A stretch of DNA of 54,919 bases from JAADEM01 sp965371855 (GCA_965371855.1 CBDUZZ010000029.1:1-54919), one strand, 5' to 3'; shown: positions 33,667-41,881, numbered from the stretch's first letter. The notes: a model not told the origin generated them from the letters alone. Program-made: numbers and translations.

Positions 33667-34521
33667 TCAGAAGTTCTGAATATACAATTTTAACGGCTCT
33701 ATATCAAGGTCTTTCGTCCCTCTTGACGTTCCGGTTTTAATGTTTTCGTCTGTAAACTCAGCGTCAGTTTTAAGTTTTACATTCAATGCTGATATAATTG
33801 AAGCTCCGGTAGGAGTGAACAGTTCAAATTCAACAGAGCCATGTTTTACAGGTATGCTGAACTTATCGATTATGTTTTGTGTTGCGGGTGCAGGCACCGG
33901 TAGTGTACCGTGCGAGAATGTTATCATTCCTCCACCAATATTCACCGGATTTGTCAAGAGGGCTTTTGTTCCTGCATTTAACAGTTGAAGACCGTATGCC
34001 GCACCCGTAATATCGATAAGAATATCCTGTGCCTCATGCAGAAATGCTTCTGCAGTTTCATTATGGTGATGATGTTCATGATTGTGGCCGTGATGATCGT
34101 GTCCATGGTCATGATGACTGTGGTGATGATTCTGATCATGCTTGTGCTCATGTTCATGTATGTGATGGTCGGTCAGAAATGTATGTTCTTTATGAGCTTT
34201 AATCTCGGCATCAATAAGATTTTGCAAGGCTGCCATTCCAAAGAGTCTGTACTCTTCTTTTATTTTCAACTCGTTAAAAATATCTGCTAACAGGTGTTTT
34301 GCATTGTGGCCTGACAGATGGTCATCATCATGTTGAATGTCAATTATCAGCCGGGTAGCATCGTCATGAGTCTTCTCTGTTCGGATAGTTTCTTTACCGA
34401 TTTTTCCGGCAGCAAGCTCCATAGCTTTAATCATTAAAGATTCATCTGCTCCGGCAGATATTAATACTGCCGAAAACATGTCTCCGGCAATTCCTCCTTT
34501 TGGGTCAATGTATATTGTCAT
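33667..34521 (-). CDS. larC: LarC-like nickel insertion protein, N-terminal part only
   Basis: A 284-residue member of the LarC family, which inserts nickel into the pincer nucleotide. Start TIYIDPKGGIAGDMFSAVLI is the family signature and the domain ends GTSRGTKDLDIEPLKLYIQNF. Residues 119-153 are a histidine-rich loop (21 His in 35 residues) for metal storage or delivery. Known LarC proteins have about 400 residues with a CTP-using C-terminal domain (LarC2). That domain is absent, and the 200 bp downstream cannot encode it in any frame. It lies 27 bases after hydF and is cotranscribed with it. Confidence 0.85.
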   Translation of the reverse strand: MTIYIDPKGGIAGDMFSAVLISAGADESLMIKAMELAAGKIGKETIRTEKTHDDATRLIIDIQHDDDHLSGHNAKHLLADIFNELKIKEEYRLFGMAALQNLIDAEIKAHKEHTFLTDHHIHEHEHKHDQNHHHSHHDHGHDHHGHNHEHHHHNETAEAFLHEAQDILIDITGAAYGLQLLNAGTKALLTNPVNIGGGMITFSHGTLPVPAPATQNIIDKFSIPVKHGSVEFELFTPTGASIISALNVKLKTDAEFTDENIKTGTSRGTKDLDIEPLKLYIQNF

Positions 34522-34548
34522 TGTCTTTGTTTAATTGGATATTCTGTT

Positions 34549-35772
34549 TTACAAATAGCTTGTCATCTCATCCTTAGTCTTAGTGAAAGGTGCAATTGCA
34601 CGATGATATATTCCATGAATATAGGCTATTGCCATACCGTAATTAGTTACCGGGATATTTTTCTCTTTAGCGTGCCTGAGCCTGTTAACAAGTTGTTTGT
34701 GAGTTATCATACACCCTCCGCACTGAATTATAAGTGAATATTCCGTAATATCTCTTTTTATTTTGTCAAGCCCGGCTACCACATCAAACTCCAGCTTTTT
34801 TCCTGTATAGTTCGACAACCACCGGGGAATTTTTGTGCGGCCAATGTCATCGCAGGATACGTGATGAGTACATGACTCCAGAATTAATACACGATTTCCG
34901 TTTTGTAGTTTATCTATTTGAGGAGTGCCCTTCATGTAACTTTCAAAGTCACCTTTAAAATGCGCAAGAAGAATACTAAAGCTTGTTAGTGGCACATCGC
35001 GTGGAATTGAAGCATCAGCCTTAAGGAAAATCTGACTGTCGGTAACTACCAACGCCGGTTTTATGCCGGTTTTTCGCAAAAACACATCCACTTCTCTCTC
35101 TTTTAACACGATACAAACAGCATCATTATCCAGGATATCACGAATAGTTTGAACCTGTGGTAGAATTAATCGTCCTTCAGGAGCTTCTATGTCTATAGGA
35201 GTTATCAGCAGAACAATGTCTCCGTATGAGATTATGTCACCAAGCAATGAAGGAGTAGAATATGCAGATTCAGGTATCGCTTGTTTGATGTTTTTAATCA
35301 GCTTATCTATATCACCATGTTCACGGTCAAAAGGAATTACAGAAAAAGCGTTTGTTTCTGCAACTATTTTTTTTTCAAGCTCAGGCTCCAGAGGGGTGAT
35401 GTCCTCCTTATTATGTATGATTATATATGGAGTATTAACTTGTTCAAACTTTTTTATCAGTTCCTTTTCCTCTTTGCTGAAAGTGTTGTTTGTAATAACA
35501 AGTAGTGCAAGGTCGATATGTTTAATCGTCTGAACAGTTTTGTCTATCCGTTTTTCCCCGAGATCTCCATTGTCATCTATCCCGGCCGTATCAATCAGGA
35601 TAACCGGCCCAAAACCTGTAATCTCATACGACTTTTTTACGGGGTCAGTGGTTGTTCCCGGCATATCGGAGACTATAGCAGTGTCTTGCCCTGTCAATTT
35701 GTTTATCAGGGTACTCTTTCCGTTATTTCGGCGACCATAAATTCCAATATGAGGTTTCCTCTCTCTTCCCAT
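34549..35772 (-). CDS. hydF: [FeFe]-hydrogenase H-cluster maturation GTPase HydF
   Basis: A 407-residue scaffold on which the 2Fe subcluster of the H-cluster is assembled. The N-terminal GTPase has GRRNNGKST (13-21), TTTDPVKK and DTAGIDD. The C-terminal domain has the cluster ligands Cys301-x-His303 and Cys351-x-x-Cys354 (ESCTHH, CGGCM). The start is the ATG at 35772 (MGRERKPHIGIYG); an open extension upstream is translation of a group II intron fragment. hydE, hydG and the hydrogenase are not in the window. larC follows in the same operon and aspA lies upstream beyond an accessory insertion. Confidence 0.93.
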   Translation of the reverse strand: MGRERKPHIGIYGRRNNGKSTLINKLTGQDTAIVSDMPGTTTDPVKKSYEITGFGPVILIDTAGIDDNGDLGEKRIDKTVQTIKHIDLALLVITNNTFSKEEKELIKKFEQVNTPYIIIHNKEDITPLEPELEKKIVAETNAFSVIPFDREHGDIDKLIKNIKQAIPESAYSTPSLLGDIISYGDIVLLITPIDIEAPEGRLILPQVQTIRDILDNDAVCIVLKEREVDVFLRKTGIKPALVVTDSQIFLKADASIPRDVPLTSFSILLAHFKGDFESYMKGTPQIDKLQNGNRVLILESCTHHVSCDDIGRTKIPRWLSNYTGKKLEFDVVAGLDKIKRDITEYSLIIQCGGCMITHKQLVNRLRHAKEKNIPVTNYGMAIAYIHGIYHRAIAPFTKTKDEMTSYL

Positions 35773-35839
35773 TGGGTATACTTTTTTGCAAAATAAGAAA
35801 AAGTGGGGAGAAAAGATAAGTTTGATGGGCTTATCTGTC

Positions 35840-35916
35840 TGCAACTCTTCTAAGTGAACAGCAAATTGCTTAGGCAGGATTTGCACCTGCTGGAAAACTA
35901 CAGCCTCGTGGCACAC
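35840..35916 (-). mobile_element. Group II intron, 5' fragment (second copy)
   Basis: Read on the minus strand from 35916 the sequence starts GTGTGCCACGAGGCTGTAG and continues with AGCAGGTGCAAATCCTGCC, the first hairpin of domain I in many bacterial group II introns. The homology stops after about 75-80 nt, just upstream of hydF. Only 13 bases (35917-35929) separate it from the 3' end of the longer intron copy, so the two are arranged head to tail. Confidence 0.6.
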
Positions 35917-35967
35917 TAACGGTTTATGGATCAAGTAGGCAAAGGGAGTTTCACCCTAAGCCTCTCA

Positions 35968-35983
35968 TCCCGAAGCTTCGGGA
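35968..35983. repeat. 16-bp palindrome TCCCGAAGCTTCGGGA in intron domain V
   Basis: A perfect palindrome located where the 3' strand of intron domain V is expected. A sister palindrome with the same outer five bases is at 36105-36120. Confidence 0.7.
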
Positions 35984-36104
35984 TGCTTGAAAGTCTCCCC
36001 TCACACGGCTCTTCTAATTTAATCTACAAATATAGCTCATCCTCTTTCAAGTTGGCAAACTGTATGTTAAATTAGCTAACCCCTTTGCTCCACTCCCATT
36101 ACAG

Positions 36105-36120
36105 TCCCGCACGTGCGGGA
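36105..36120. repeat. 16-bp palindrome TCCCGCACGTGCGGGA in intron domain III/IV
   Basis: A perfect palindrome between the GTAGTAGTGATGA segment and GTAATGGGAGTGGAGC of the intron. It shares TCCCG...CGGGA with the palindrome at 35968-35983. Confidence 0.7.
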
Positions 36121-36760
36121 TCATCACTACTACGGGTTAGTCCGCCCCTGAACATTGCATCGGTATTCTGCCTTTAGATTGATTCCATTGTGCATTTCCC
36201 TTTGTTTGCCTGCGAATCCTTTAACGGTAGCATTAACAACAAACTATCATTAATATCCAGGTTCCCGAGTTCCGTAATTAAGCCCGGATAAAAGTCCCCG
36301 CAAAAAGGCGAGGCTATGCCGCCTGCCACATAGCCAATAAACAGGTTGCCACTATGCTTATAACTGCACTTCATACTCTGCAAATTTTGACAGGGTGTAG
36401 CTACTTCTCGACACCTCATCAGCGGTTACGTTGAGTTCATCTCCTTTATCCATACCTGACTTCGCTCTTGACGTAGCCTTCTCCTAAACGCTCAATACCA
36501 CAGCTCTTTACCGCAGCACCTTTAGGCTTCGGCGTGAGCTCAGCCGAACGGTGGTTTAGAGCCATCGCCTATACAACGACCCTGATAGACCTACTATCAT
36601 CTTATTTACAGCATTCAGCCATTTTATTGCCGTGGCTGATTCTTGGCACACTATGGGGCGTTGGGCATTTTGAAACGCTTCATTTTCTAGTTACGACTAG
36701 TTTTATTTATTACTACCATCTTCATTATTAGCACTTTCTGCCAAATGCACTATATTTGTT

Positions 36761-37883
36761 GTTGTACACCGTGGTTTTATCTTCTGAGTTGTTTTCTTGT
36801 GATTCGTTCCCGTGCTTCTATTAAAGTTTCATGAAGTTTTGCTTCTAATATTTTTTTTGGTGGTAACTCAGTCCAATATTCTGCTACCATAATTCCATCT
36901 TTGTGCATTTCAAGAAGTTCTATTTGTTCTTTACTAGCAACTGCACAGAGAATTAATCCAATCGGCTCTTTCTCTCCTACTTGTTTCTCGTATTTATCCA
37001 ACCATTTCAGATACAGTTCCATTTGACCTTTGTGTTTGGCTTTAAACTTATCAATTTTCAATTCAATAGCAACTAATCTTTTAAGTTTTCTGTGATAAAA
37101 CAATAAGTCCAAATTGTAATCATCTCCATCAATAATCATTCGTTTTTGTCTTTCAACAAATGTAAATCCATTCCCAAGTTCAAGGATAAATAATTCAAGT
37201 TCTTTAAGAATTGCGGCTTCTAAATCATTTTCTAAATAACCGTCTTTGAGTTCCAAAAAGTCAAGTAAATATGGATCCTTAAAGATTCCCTTTTCAATTT
37301 TCCTGTTGTCAGAAAGTTGAATACTTGAATTTTCGGTTCTTGCATAAGTTTTTCTTTCAATTTGCTTTCTAAGTTCGCGAACACCTAATGAATTTTCAAA
37401 TGCAATCTTAGCATAAAAATCCCTTGCCTGTAAGTCTGCAAGTGGTATAAGTGTAAGGAAATGAGACCAAGACAAATGTCGTGACAGTGTAACGACATTT
37501 TCAATATCTTGGTATTTCTCTGCGAACTGTATCATTCTGCGTAAGTTCTTCTCCTCATAATTATTCCCGAACTTTTCTACCAATTCTCGTGACACCGTAA
37601 CGACAATTTGTTTCCCGTATTCAGCCCTTTTGTTTTGTAAATTCTGCGTCAGAATGCGTTTTCCGATGTGCCAAAACAATAGGGTCAAAGAACTGTTCGC
37701 ATTCGAAACCACTTGTATTTTAGTCTTTTCAATAAGAATGACCAAGTCATTAATCAAATTCCGATATTCTAAGTTATTTAAAGCCATTTTTCAATTTTAT
37801 CCTACGAAGATACATTCATATTTTTAAATCGATAAATTGTTATTATTTTTCAGGGTGGTCATTTTTCTACCATGGTGTACAAC
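36761..37883. mobile_element. DUF1016 cassette framed by 15-bp inverted repeats
   Basis: GTTGTACACCGTGGT (36761-36775) and, on the opposite strand, GTTGTACACCATGGT (37869-37883) match in 14 of 15 bases and enclose exactly one gene, whose stop lies one base inside the left repeat. The arrangement is that of a gene cassette or a small transposon-like unit. An integron-type attC origin is possible but the cores (GTTGTAC) do not match GTTRRRY. No integrase or transposase is present. Confidence 0.5.
36777..37787 (-). CDS. DUF1016 / YhcG-family PDDEXK nuclease
   Basis: A 336-residue protein with an N-terminal helical DUF1016 domain (LLFWHIGKRI, YGKQIVVTVSRELVEKFG, NLRRMIQFAEKY) and a C-terminal PDDEXK nuclease core: NLDLLFYHRKLKRLVAIELK gives the Asp and the E-x-K. 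LDFLELKDGYLENDLEAAIL joins the two. YhcG proteins are often found beside restriction-modification or defence genes and are suspected DNA nucleases. Here it is alone, framed by 15-bp inverted repeats and next to a group II intron, in an insertion between hydF and the GH36-like gene. Confidence 0.9.
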   Translation of the reverse strand: MALNNLEYRNLINDLVILIEKTKIQVVSNANSSLTLLFWHIGKRILTQNLQNKRAEYGKQIVVTVSRELVEKFGNNYEEKNLRRMIQFAEKYQDIENVVTLSRHLSWSHFLTLIPLADLQARDFYAKIAFENSLGVRELRKQIERKTYARTENSSIQLSDNRKIEKGIFKDPYLLDFLELKDGYLENDLEAAILKELELFILELGNGFTFVERQKRMIIDGDDYNLDLLFYHRKLKRLVAIELKIDKFKAKHKGQMELYLKWLDKYEKQVGEKEPIGLILCAVASKEQIELLEMHKDGIMVAEYWTELPPKKILEAKLHETLIEARERITRKQLRR

Positions 37884-37987
37884 GCATATATAAACGTAAC
37901 TATTCCTTATATCAAAATTATCTAAAGGATTCTTATGGGTATCAACCATAACAGTAAACAATCATAAATATAATAATTATGAATAAA

Positions 37988-40282
37988 CTATTTCGTAAAA
38001 TGGATATTCCAGTTTATTGAACTGTCATCACTGTTAAACGCAACGGCAATCAGATTTTGTCCGGATTTTGTTACAGTTACCTTTTCGGCCGATGCATTAA
38101 CCTTGATGTTTTTAACATCTATGTTCTCCGGTATGCAGATATATAAAGTGTATTCATCACCGGGTACCGTTTCCGATTTACCGCTTAGTGTTTGTGTGTT
38201 GTCATCCCACTTGTAATATTTTATACTGTATGCGGCAGTGAGGTGACGTGATGTTGCCATTAACTGAGGATGACTTGTTGCAGGGCGAATGATAATTGCT
38301 TTTGTTCCGTGTTTTGGAACCATCTCTTCAATTTTGTTTCCTTTAACGGTTATCATTTTACTGTTCCAGAAATCGAAGGCTGCATATTTTATATTTTCAT
38401 CAAGCCCAAGGTCTTTGCCGAGTTCCAGTGTTTTAATGGTGTCAGCTTCAGTCCAGTTGTACATCGATACTACATCATACTGTCCGGTTAAAGCATTTAC
38501 TTTCAGGTCGAGTGCTTTAGGGAAAGATTTGGGCTTGGGGCAGCATTTAGGTTTTGTTTTATACGGATACATATCCATTGCTTTAATAGGCAATGCAGGC
38601 ATGGTTTTTCTGTAAAGCTCAAGCTTTTCTTCCTGCAGGGGTTTAACCAGATGGGGGTAATTTTTTGCCCATCCGATATTATATTTGCCGGTAAGGAATT
38701 TGTCCAGTCTCTCTTTAGAGAATTCAGCTACAAAATCGGAAAACACATAAGCCTGACCAGCGAGAGAGATCGTGCTAACAATAGTTTTTCCTTCATCCAT
38801 TGTTAACGGGTCACGCACCATCACATCATCAGGGTCAGACCACCAGGCTACACCGTTTAGGTAGTTAGCTCCAAAAAGGGAATTGAAGAATGTTTGCATT
38901 CCTCCTGACCAATGGTTTTTACCTGTCCATTCGGCATAATCGTCACCTCCGGTACGTGAGCCGTCGAAATAATCAAAACCAACACCTATTTCATGCATGG
39001 CACACCCAAGCAGGTAGCCGTCATCACCCATAATTTCCCTCACTGTTTCCAGTGTTTTGCGGTAAACCTCACGACTATTCATATCAGGATTAAAGGCTGT
39101 TTCCTTGTTTTTTTCAAAGAAATCCATCCATGTACCCCAGCCTCCTGCTTTAAGGTAACCAAGCTCCCAATCGTTAACCAGTATTTCAAACAGTGGTTTC
39201 AGATGTTTTTCAAAAACCTCAGGATTTGTAAAATCAAGGCGTTTAACGGATTTGTCAGCCGAACAGCATACTGCAGATAGTTTACCGTCTTTGTCTTTCA
39301 GGTAGAAATTCTCAGGATATTTTTCAGCCATTGACGGTTTGGCGTAATTGGCTCCGTAGATGTTCATCCATAAGCCCGGGATTAAACCATTTTCTTTAAC
39401 ATGCATTAACCAGGCTTTTCCGCCACTTGGGTATAATTCTTTATACCATTCCAGCCAGTTGGCTTCAGGTCCTCTGGTATAGGCAGCATCCAACTGGATA
39501 TACCTGAGTCCATAAGGTTCAAGTTTCTCGGCAATAGCATCAGTCTCTTCAAACAGGCTCTCTTCGGAAGGGTTCATATAGTAACAGTACCAACTACTCC
39601 AGCCTGTAGGTGCAGATTTAAAACGGTCGGCAATAGGAGAATAAGTCGGCTTGTAATCTTTCAGGTCGTATTTGGATAGTCCCACCACATCGTTGTAGTA
39701 GTTATGTATTAACAAAATATCTTCACCTGGTGACGGTTTAAAACTAACATCCATTAATGCATTATCATCCTCGTTTCTAATGAGACGACTGTCGACCGGA
39801 AATTGGATCATAATATCTGTATTCATATCGAACAGGTTGTAGATATTTGTGGCTGATACATATCCCATCTGTGTATACATAACGTCATTATCCTGTTCGA
39901 CAACACGTGCAGGGATTCTCTTTTCTGCTGCCGGAGCAATTCCCGTAACTAATCCGTGTGAAACAGATGTGGAAAAGTCAATGCCTGATTCAGCAATTAT
40001 AACTGTCCATTCCGATTGGGGACTCTTAGTACTAATCTTTAAAATGTCGTTTTCCAATTTTGATTCCCAATGATTCAGTTTTTGCAGGTTGTTTCCGCTT
40101 TTTAGGATAAGTTGCACATTGTTAAAAACCGCACCCAGTTCTGCATTTGAGAAAGAAAGAATACCATCTGTGGAATTAACATAAATTTCCCATCCTTTAA
40201 CTGTGTGTGTTTCTGTTTTACTGCATGATGTTGAAACTGAAAGTGTAATCAACAGTAGAAAAATACCTAATAATATTTTCAT
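37988..40282 (-). CDS. GH36/GH27-like alpha-galactosidase lipoprotein, atypical active site
   Basis: A 764-residue lipoprotein: signal peptide with lipobox STSC (Cys20), N-terminal beta-sandwich, a TIM barrel from about 220 (APTGWSSWYCYYMNPSEES, LRYIQLDAAYTRG) and a C-terminal beta domain. The clan D fold is clear. The expected nucleophile motif K-x-D after strand 4 reads GYLKAGGWGTW (Lys378, Gly380), so the Asp is missing; Asp387 in WMDFF might substitute. The acid/base region SRTGGDDYAEW (Asp447/448) is present. It may be a hydrolase with a shifted nucleophile or a sugar-binding pseudoenzyme. Outer-membrane or periplasmic. Confidence 0.75.
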   Translation of the reverse strand: MKILLGIFLLLITLSVSTSCSKTETHTVKGWEIYVNSTDGILSFSNAELGAVFNNVQLILKSGNNLQKLNHWESKLENDILKISTKSPQSEWTVIIAESGIDFSTSVSHGLVTGIAPAAEKRIPARVVEQDNDVMYTQMGYVSATNIYNLFDMNTDIMIQFPVDSRLIRNEDDNALMDVSFKPSPGEDILLIHNYYNDVVGLSKYDLKDYKPTYSPIADRFKSAPTGWSSWYCYYMNPSEESLFEETDAIAEKLEPYGLRYIQLDAAYTRGPEANWLEWYKELYPSGGKAWLMHVKENGLIPGLWMNIYGANYAKPSMAEKYPENFYLKDKDGKLSAVCCSADKSVKRLDFTNPEVFEKHLKPLFEILVNDWELGYLKAGGWGTWMDFFEKNKETAFNPDMNSREVYRKTLETVREIMGDDGYLLGCAMHEIGVGFDYFDGSRTGGDDYAEWTGKNHWSGGMQTFFNSLFGANYLNGVAWWSDPDDVMVRDPLTMDEGKTIVSTISLAGQAYVFSDFVAEFSKERLDKFLTGKYNIGWAKNYPHLVKPLQEEKLELYRKTMPALPIKAMDMYPYKTKPKCCPKPKSFPKALDLKVNALTGQYDVVSMYNWTEADTIKTLELGKDLGLDENIKYAAFDFWNSKMITVKGNKIEEMVPKHGTKAIIIRPATSHPQLMATSRHLTAAYSIKYYKWDDNTQTLSGKSETVPGDEYTLYICIPENIDVKNIKVNASAEKVTVTKSGQNLIAVAFNSDDSSINWNIHFTK

Positions 40283-40335
40283 TGTTTTGGAATTATATAA
40301 GTAGAATATTTATTTCATCATTAAGAATTCCATGT

Positions 40336-41784
40336 TCATTGCGAAATAATGTCATCAATACTGTAACCTAATTTCAACAATGCTTCCGGAGTTAATACCT
40401 TTTTTATATTTTCATTTGGCATAAATTGTAGTTTCTCATTTGCTTCAAAAATATTTATACTATTTGAATGCATTAGTTTAGACAGTTCTGAGGCCTTGTT
40501 GTAACCAATGTACGGGATAAGTGCTGTTGCAATAGAAGGACTGTTGATGACAGTATCGTATGACGACTCGGGATTGTGCAGTGTAAGTCCGCTAAAAAGG
40601 TTATCCGTTAATGTTTTATTGGCAGCTATCAGCAGCTTTACCGACTCCAGCATGGCATGACCGATAACGGGAATATAGGCATTAAGCTCCAGACATCCTT
40701 GTCCTGCAAGATGTGTGATAAGTTGATTATTGGCATAGATTTTATGAGCGGCACTAATGACAAATTCAGGAATAACAGGGTTTATTTTTCCGGGCATAAT
40801 AGAGCTGCCAACCTGTTTTTCCGGCAGTTTGATGCTTTTGTCGCAAACCAAATCTGAACTTAGAAGGCGAATGTCAGATACGATTTTCTCAAGGTTAACA
40901 GCATGAGCATTTAAAATAGCATGAACCTCAATAAAAGAATCAAGGTTTGACGTTGTGTCTGGCATATTTTCACCACGGGTAATGGGTAGGCCTGTTAGCC
41001 GTTGAAGCTCACCAACTACTTGTAATATAAAAAAGCGTGGTATCGAAAGACCTGTTCCTATAGCTCCGCCTCCGAGATTAACCTCTTTTATGCGCTCGAA
41101 ACATTTGGATACACGCCACCAGTCACGCGATAGTGCATTGTTATAACTGCTGAACAGCTTATCGAATGATGACGGAACAGCCTCCTGCATTTGAGTATAT
41201 CCCGGCCTTATAATATTCCGTGTTTTGCTTTCAACTGTTTCGATCTCTTTTCTTAATCTGTTAATCTCCTCTTCAAGAGTACCCAGAAGTTTTAAAATGG
41301 CAACTTTAAGTGCTGTGGGAATAACATCGTTTGTTGACTGGAAAACATTAGCATGTTCAATAGGATCTATGATAGCATAACTCCCGGGTTTTTCCCCGAA
41401 TGCAAGAAGAGCTGTATTCGTAATAATCTCATTTATATTCATATTTATGGATGTGCCTGCCCCCCCCTGAACGGCCGGAACAATGAAATACTCAAAATGC
41501 TTTCCTGTGCTTATCTCAATGGCGGCTTTCTCTAATGCATCCAGTATGTTATCATCAATAAACTCATGTGGTATTTTTGATATGTCATATTTTTCCTTTA
41601 CAGCTGCTTTGAACTTCCTGTATGTATTGTAACAAGCTTGCTTTACTATTCCTGTAGCCTGATACCACTCTTTATGAAAAGGAGTGCAGTCGGGGAAATT
41701 TTCCTTTGCCCGGATGGAATGAATTCCATAAAGAGCATCATCCGCAATCTCTTTTTCTCCTATATAATCTTTTTCCTTTCTCAT
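40336..41784 (-). CDS. aspA: Aspartate ammonia-lyase
   Basis: A 482-residue enzyme of the aspartase/fumarase superfamily that releases ammonia from aspartate to give fumarate. GSSIMPGKINPVIPEF is the flexible catalytic loop with the conserved Ser; QGGAGTSINMNINEI and FQSTNDVIPTALKVA are the other two signatures. EKDYIGEKEIADDALYGIHS at the start favours aspartase over fumarase. The ATG at 41784 is used; an ATG three codons earlier exists. In several genomes aspA is linked to the hyd maturation genes, which fits hydF 4.5 kb downstream. A heptamer repeat lies 49-97 bases upstream. Confidence 0.9.
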   Translation of the reverse strand: MRKEKDYIGEKEIADDALYGIHSIRAKENFPDCTPFHKEWYQATGIVKQACYNTYRKFKAAVKEKYDISKIPHEFIDDNILDALEKAAIEISTGKHFEYFIVPAVQGGAGTSINMNINEIITNTALLAFGEKPGSYAIIDPIEHANVFQSTNDVIPTALKVAILKLLGTLEEEINRLRKEIETVESKTRNIIRPGYTQMQEAVPSSFDKLFSSYNNALSRDWWRVSKCFERIKEVNLGGGAIGTGLSIPRFFILQVVGELQRLTGLPITRGENMPDTTSNLDSFIEVHAILNAHAVNLEKIVSDIRLLSSDLVCDKSIKLPEKQVGSSIMPGKINPVIPEFVISAAHKIYANNQLITHLAGQGCLELNAYIPVIGHAMLESVKLLIAANKTLTDNLFSGLTLHNPESSYDTVINSPSIATALIPYIGYNKASELSKLMHSNSINIFEANEKLQFMPNENIKKVLTPEALLKLGYSIDDIISQ

Positions 41785-41832
41785 AAATATCAACAGTATT
41801 TAACTTTCATCTTTATGAACTTTTCACTTTCT

Positions 41833-41881
41833 ACTTCTTACTTCTTACTTCTTACTTCTTACTTCTTACTTCTTACTTCTT
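41833..41881. repeat. Tandem repeat (ACTTCTT)7
   Basis: Seven perfect copies of a 7-bp unit, 49 bp in all. The last unit overlaps the stop codon of the regulator gene (41880-41882). It lies 49-97 bp upstream of the aspA start, in the likely promoter region. Confidence 0.9.

Larger units (their letters stand above)
35930..36651 (-). mobile_element. Group II intron relic without reverse transcriptase ORF
   Basis: On the minus strand it starts GTGTGCCAAG at 36651 (GUGYG boundary) and ends CCTACTTGAT at 35930 (AY boundary). In between are domain I-like segments, a domain III-like GTAGTAGTGATGA (36133-36121), and a domain IV reduced to about 70 nt, so no maturase/reverse transcriptase is encoded. 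Domain V begins GAGCCGTGTGAGGGGAGAC at 36011, but its 3' strand is replaced by a 16-bp palindrome. A domain VI-like stem GGGTGAAACTCCC follows. Self-splicing is therefore doubtful; it is an immobile relic. Confidence 0.7.

Noticed and set aside
33985..34290. Plus-strand frame rich in Met and Val opposite larC
   Set aside because: It is the complementary strand of the His-rich loop of LarC; base composition explains it.
35773..35934. N-terminal extension of HydF by 54 codons
   Set aside because: The extension is translation of the second intron fragment and spacer; HydF homologues start at MGRERKPH-like sequence at 35772.
36534..36731. Plus-strand open frame of 65 codons and a minus-strand frame of 81 codons at 36174-36419
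   Set aside because: Both lie inside the group II intron relic, match no protein family by eye and cross intron stems.
41833..41881. Short CRISPR-like array
   Set aside because: The 7-bp units are contiguous without spacers; it is a simple tandem repeat.
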